From assembly GCA_026692965.1 (NCBI GenBank), contig JAPLNF010000340.1:1136-45994 (forward strand): 44,859 bases of DNA, read 5' to 3'. Made by a program: the position numbers and the translations under genes. Below the pieces are notes generated by a model. The model did no database searches, had not been told where the DNA came from, and saw only the letters and a program-made list of their open reading frames with translations. Source of the stretch: Planctomycetota bacterium. Its GTDB lineage: Bacteria; Planctomycetota; Planctomycetia; Gemmatales; Gemmataceae. How positions within the stretch are numbered: the first letter of the stretch is position 1; each line of letters begins with the position of its first letter. Positions 42,284 through 44,859 of the stretch are shown in pieces.

Positions 42284-43027
42284 ATGCGAATTGATGGAAG
42301 AAAAGCGAATGAATTAAGGCCCTTGCGTTTCAAACGAAATTTCACCAAGCAAGCCCCTGGAAGCGTTTTGGTTTCCAGCGGCAAAACAACCGTTCTTTGC
42401 ACCTGCACTATTGATCAATCAGTTCCACCTTTTTTATTGGGTAAAGGAAAAGGATGGCTATCTGCAGAATATTCAATGCTTCCGGGAAGTACGGGAAGTC
42501 GGAAATCCAGAGATCGATCAGGGAAAGTTGATGGCCGTAGCGTCGAAATTCAAAGACTGATCGGTCGAAGTTTACGCGCAATTGTAAATTTGGAAAAACT
42601 AGGCGAGCGTACCCTTTGGATTGATTGTGATGTTTTAGATGCAGATGGCGGAACCAGAACAGCAAGCATTAATGGCGCATTTGTTGCTCTTGTCGATGCT
42701 TTGCGCTCACTTGAAAAGAAACACTCCGATAAACCACTTGCACCTATTCACGAAATTTTAAAAGACAGCATTGCTGCCATTAGTATGGGTATTGTGGATG
42801 ACAAGGTATTACTCGACCTATGCTATGAAGAAGATTCTGGCGCTGAAGTTGATAGCAACCTTGTAATGACAGGTAGCGGGAAGTTTATAGAAATTCAAGC
42901 AAGTGGCGAAGAATCCGTATTTGACCAAAAACAACTCGACAGCATGTTAAAATTGGGTAAACAGGCTATTGGGGAAATAAAATTAGAGCAAATGAAGGCC
43001 TTGGGAAGCAATTGGCCTCTGGACTAA
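42284..43027 (+). CDS. rph: Ribonuclease PH
   Basis: The 247-residue phosphorolytic 3' exoribonuclease trims tRNA 3' ends. It opens with RIDGRKANELRPLRF and contains GKGKGWLSAEYSMLPGSTGSR, EIQRLIGRSLRAI, TLWIDCDVLDADGGTRTASI and LDLCYEEDSGAEVDSNLVMTG-type blocks (read in parts). All the family's phosphate-binding Arg residues appear kept. Length is typical. AGGA lies ten bases before the ATG. Its position after argF suggests co-transcription with the arginine genes. Confidence 0.95.
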   Translation: MRIDGRKANELRPLRFKRNFTKQAPGSVLVSSGKTTVLCTCTIDQSVPPFLLGKGKGWLSAEYSMLPGSTGSRKSRDRSGKVDGRSVEIQRLIGRSLRAIVNLEKLGERTLWIDCDVLDADGGTRTASINGAFVALVDALRSLEKKHSDKPLAPIHEILKDSIAAISMGIVDDKVLLDLCYEEDSGAEVDSNLVMTGSGKFIEIQASGEESVFDQKQLDSMLKLGKQAIGEIKLEQMKALGSNWPLD

Positions 43028-43123
43028 TTTATTTTTATTTGTTATGAGACTCTCATCTAATTACTAAAGTTGTGGTTCGGAAAAGCCGAGCACAAGGTTT
43101 TGGTTGATTAAATGGAGGTCAAG

Positions 43124-44098
43124 ATGCGTCTTTTTGCATCCGTAATTTTAAGTGCGTGTATCTTTGTAGTTTCTAGTATTGCAAACACTTCAGCTTCAAA
43201 AAACCCCTATCCATTAACGGTAGAAGCAGGCACATGGCTAATATGCTGCGCCAGTTATTCAGGAGTTGATGCACCAGAACTATCAAAACAAATTTCAGAA
43301 ATATTAAGAACAAGGGACAATCTCAAAGGGTACATTTTTAATTACGGGGAAGAAGAAAAGAAAAAACAAATCGCAGATTTCGAAAGACGACAAAAAATGA
43401 GCCCTGAATTAAGGCAGCCGATGAAATTCACAAGGGTTTCTGAGCAATGTGCAGTATTAGTCGGTGGGTACAAAGATATTGAAGATGCCCGTAAAAATCT
43501 TGAGAAAGTAAAAAAGCTTGCTCCCCCTGATTTGAAACTAGAAAACGGGAAAGAAACTTCTGATGTAATTAATATTTATGTTCCAACCGCAGACAAAAAA
43601 GGTGCTGAAATTCGAAGAGAAAGAGTAAATCCGTTTTCACGAGCTTTTGTTGTACGAAATCCTCTTGTGCCAAATCAAACTATTGCAAATAACAAACCTG
43701 ATCCAGTATTAAAAACACTAAATGCAGACGAACAATACAGCCTTTTAAAAAACTCAAAATCAGTCACTTTGGTAGTAAAAGAGTATAACGGCTCCGCTAT
43801 TCTTCAATCAACCAAAGCCGTAACCACATCTTTTATGGATAAACTATTTGGCAGCAGGCAAGGCGATATGTTAGGTGCAGCAGCTTTACAAGCTCATGAG
43901 ACAGCCCGTGTTTTAAGAAAATTAGAATTCGATGCCTATGTTTTGCATACTCGAACTAGCAGCATTGTTACTGTTGGAGGGTTTGAATCACGGGATGACC
44001 CAAATATAGCAAAGATTCAAAAAGCAATTACCACACTAAAAATAACAGCACTCGATCTTTACACCAATCCCTTGCCAATGGATGTGCCAAAGCTTTAA
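43124..44098 (+). CDS. Exported hypothetical protein with SPOR-like repeats
   Basis: GGAGG six bases ahead selects ATG 43124; the ATG at 43112 is part of the ribosome binding site context. The 324-residue protein has a signal peptide (about 1-24, ending NTSAS). Two segments resemble SPOR-type folds: SEQCAVLVGGYKDIEDARKN (about 110-130) and TSSIVTVGGFESRDDPNI near the end, each with V(L/T)VGG(Y/F) then a helix. SPOR domains bind denuded peptidoglycan, but both copies are diverged, so the call is structural guesswork. A conserved CC (WLICCASYSG) lies in the first strand. A strong terminator follows 20 bases later. Confidence 0.6.
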   Translation: MRLFASVILSACIFVVSSIANTSASKNPYPLTVEAGTWLICCASYSGVDAPELSKQISEILRTRDNLKGYIFNYGEEEKKKQIADFERRQKMSPELRQPMKFTRVSEQCAVLVGGYKDIEDARKNLEKVKKLAPPDLKLENGKETSDVINIYVPTADKKGAEIRRERVNPFSRAFVVRNPLVPNQTIANNKPDPVLKTLNADEQYSLLKNSKSVTLVVKEYNGSAILQSTKAVTTSFMDKLFGSRQGDMLGAAALQAHETARVLRKLEFDAYVLHTRTSSIVTVGGFESRDDPNIAKIQKAITTLKITALDLYTNPLPMDVPKL

Positions 44099-44101
44099 GA
44101 A

Positions 44102-44371
44102 TTACTTAATAAACTCTAAGCCCGACTTATCTGGTCGGGCTTTTTCATTTAATCCCACTTTGTTTTTAACCTCAAACGTTTCGTAACAAAGTTCATCATC
44201 TGTATGCGGGCTTGAATGGCACCCATGATTAAATATCGGGACCAGAATTAAACCAAATAGTACCGAATAAAAAACAATGCTATCAATGATTCTTTCTTTT
44301 AAAAGCCGCCGCGAATCTTTATTATGAAGATATCTTGAAGCGATATGTTTATTACATTTGAAATGTTGCAT
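44102..44371 (-). CDS. Possible small membrane protein, 89 residues
   Basis: The frame encodes a basic N-terminus, one hydrophobic helix (IIDSIVFYSVLFGLILVPIF) and a Cys-containing tail (NHGCHSSPHTDD). Its ribosome binding site is weak. Its last 15 codons run through the inverted repeat of the plus-strand terminator at 44118, so the 3' end may be accidental. I do not recognise the family. It could be real, or a chance frame in the gap. Confidence 0.38.
   Translation of the reverse strand: MQHFKCNKHIASRYLHNKDSRRLLKERIIDSIVFYSVLFGLILVPIFNHGCHSSPHTDDELCYETFEVKNKVGLNEKARPDKSGLEFIK
44118..44150 (+). terminator. Rho-independent terminator after the SPOR-like gene
   Basis: A perfect 9-bp stem, AAGCCCGAC (44118-44126) with GTCGGGCTT (44134-44142), encloses a 7-base loop and is followed by TTTTTCATTT. 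It lies 20 bases after the stop at 44098. Confidence 0.88.
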
Positions 44372-44566
44372 GACTTAATCTGCTAAAAAGAAAAACCCAC
44401 ATGTTTAAACCTAACTTTAGAATAAACTTTTCAGCACTATTTACCATTACTTAAACAAAAATACCAAAACTAATTCCTTCCCAAATCATAATGAGCTGAC
44501 TAAATTGAATTTCTGAATAATATATAAAAGTAATACCCCGATTTTAAATATCAGGAAGACAGCATT

Positions 44567-44859
44567 ATGAGCAAAGCCAGCATTTTAGTAATTGCAAGAA
44601 AACATATTCCTGAACCACTTTTAAAACAAGGATTTAACCCTGCATCTGAATCCTTGGTTAAATCACTTCTAGAAAACCCGCAACTCTTATACATGCAAAG
44701 AGATCTAGCTGAAAACGACCCTAACTACAAACAATTAATCCCCTATGTGGTTTTTCAAAGCCCAAAAGGATTTTTCAGCTACCAACGGGGCAAAGCTAGT
44801 TCAGAAACAAGACTTAGAATGCTCCGCTCGCTTGGTGTCGGTGGTCACATTGAGAAAGA
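44567..44859 (+). CDS. Nudix-hydrolase-like protein, N-terminal part; cut by the window end
   Basis: AGGAAGA precedes ATG 44567, and 97 codons are present before the window ends. The protein begins MSKASILVIARKHI and includes FFSYQRGKASSETRLRMLRS followed by GVGGHIEK. The YQRG...(G/S)xGGHI pattern is the approach to a Nudix box, as in Nudix proteins with an extra N-terminal region. The box itself would lie just beyond the edge, so function rests on this partial match. The 195-base gap upstream (44372-44566) is very AT-rich and holds only a weak promoter candidate (TATATAA near 44520). Confidence 0.62.
   Translation, partial: MSKASILVIARKHIPEPLLKQGFNPASESLVKSLLENPQLLYMQRDLAENDPNYKQLIPYVVFQSPKGFFSYQRGKASSETRLRMLRSLGVGGHIEK

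Noticed and set aside
1-44859. CRISPR arrays, tRNA or rRNA genes, insertion sequences, prophage
   Set aside because: None was found by reading: the only direct tandem repeat is the in-frame 60-bp unit, and no transposase, integrase or clover-leaf-like segment was recognised.

Overview
The window looks like chromosomal DNA from a low-GC member of the Planctomycetota. Four things point there: a secreted DUF1549/DUF1553 protein with two haem-c-like motifs, the PVC-type small basic protein, a secreted squalene-cyclase-fold repeat protein, and a dihydropteroate-synthase-like protein of the DUF6513 type. No genus can be named safely. I saw no rRNA, tRNA, CRISPR array, insertion sequence, phage gene or attachment site. 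Coding density is high, and several convergent gene pairs touch or overlap at their stop codons.

Left part (1-12.6 kb). A leftward pair encodes the DUF1549/DUF1553 protein and, through a TAATG overlap, a transglutaminase-like protein that carries an in-frame stop in its signal peptide and runs off the window edge. Divergent from them are a PafA-like alkaline phosphatase and a large exported YCF48-repeat/CBM9-like protein. A second exported transglutaminase-like protein, an unrecognised 195-residue protein and a LarA-family (nickel pincer racemase) protein follow.

Middle (12.6-21 kb). The small basic protein has its own promoter and terminator. It is followed by a two-gene ABC-2 exporter and a uronate-isomerase-like amidohydrolase. 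Next come a leftward protein with an N-terminal HTH, a long acidic linker and a C-terminal membrane segment, then a rightward secreted HtrA-like protease fused to a LamG-like and a SirB1-like domain, coupled to a degenerate receiver protein.

The most unusual locus (21.3-26.3 kb) is three tightly packed genes. One is a MotA/TolQ/ExbB-type channel subunit with a long cytoplasmic tail. The other two are different single-pass ExbD-like partners. One partner (357 aa) keeps the membrane Asp expected for proton transfer, while the other (838 aa) has Ala there and carries a long Asn/Gly-rich linker with a 60-bp tandem repeat. I propose an asymmetric A-B-B' proton-driven complex. This is an inference, not an established system.

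Right part (26.3-44.9 kb). A leftward group encodes a hybrid histidine kinase with HPt domain, an SNF2-type helicase and PPi-dependent phosphofructokinase. A rightward group holds the squalene-cyclase-fold protein, the DHPS-like protein and PabB, the last two suggesting pterin (folate or methanopterin) synthesis. IspH and a Gfo/Idh/MocA oxidoreductase run leftward. A small secreted Cys-containing protein has its own terminator. The window ends with argB-argD-argF-rph behind a good sigma-70-like promoter, an exported SPOR-like protein with a strong terminator, and the start of a Nudix-like gene.
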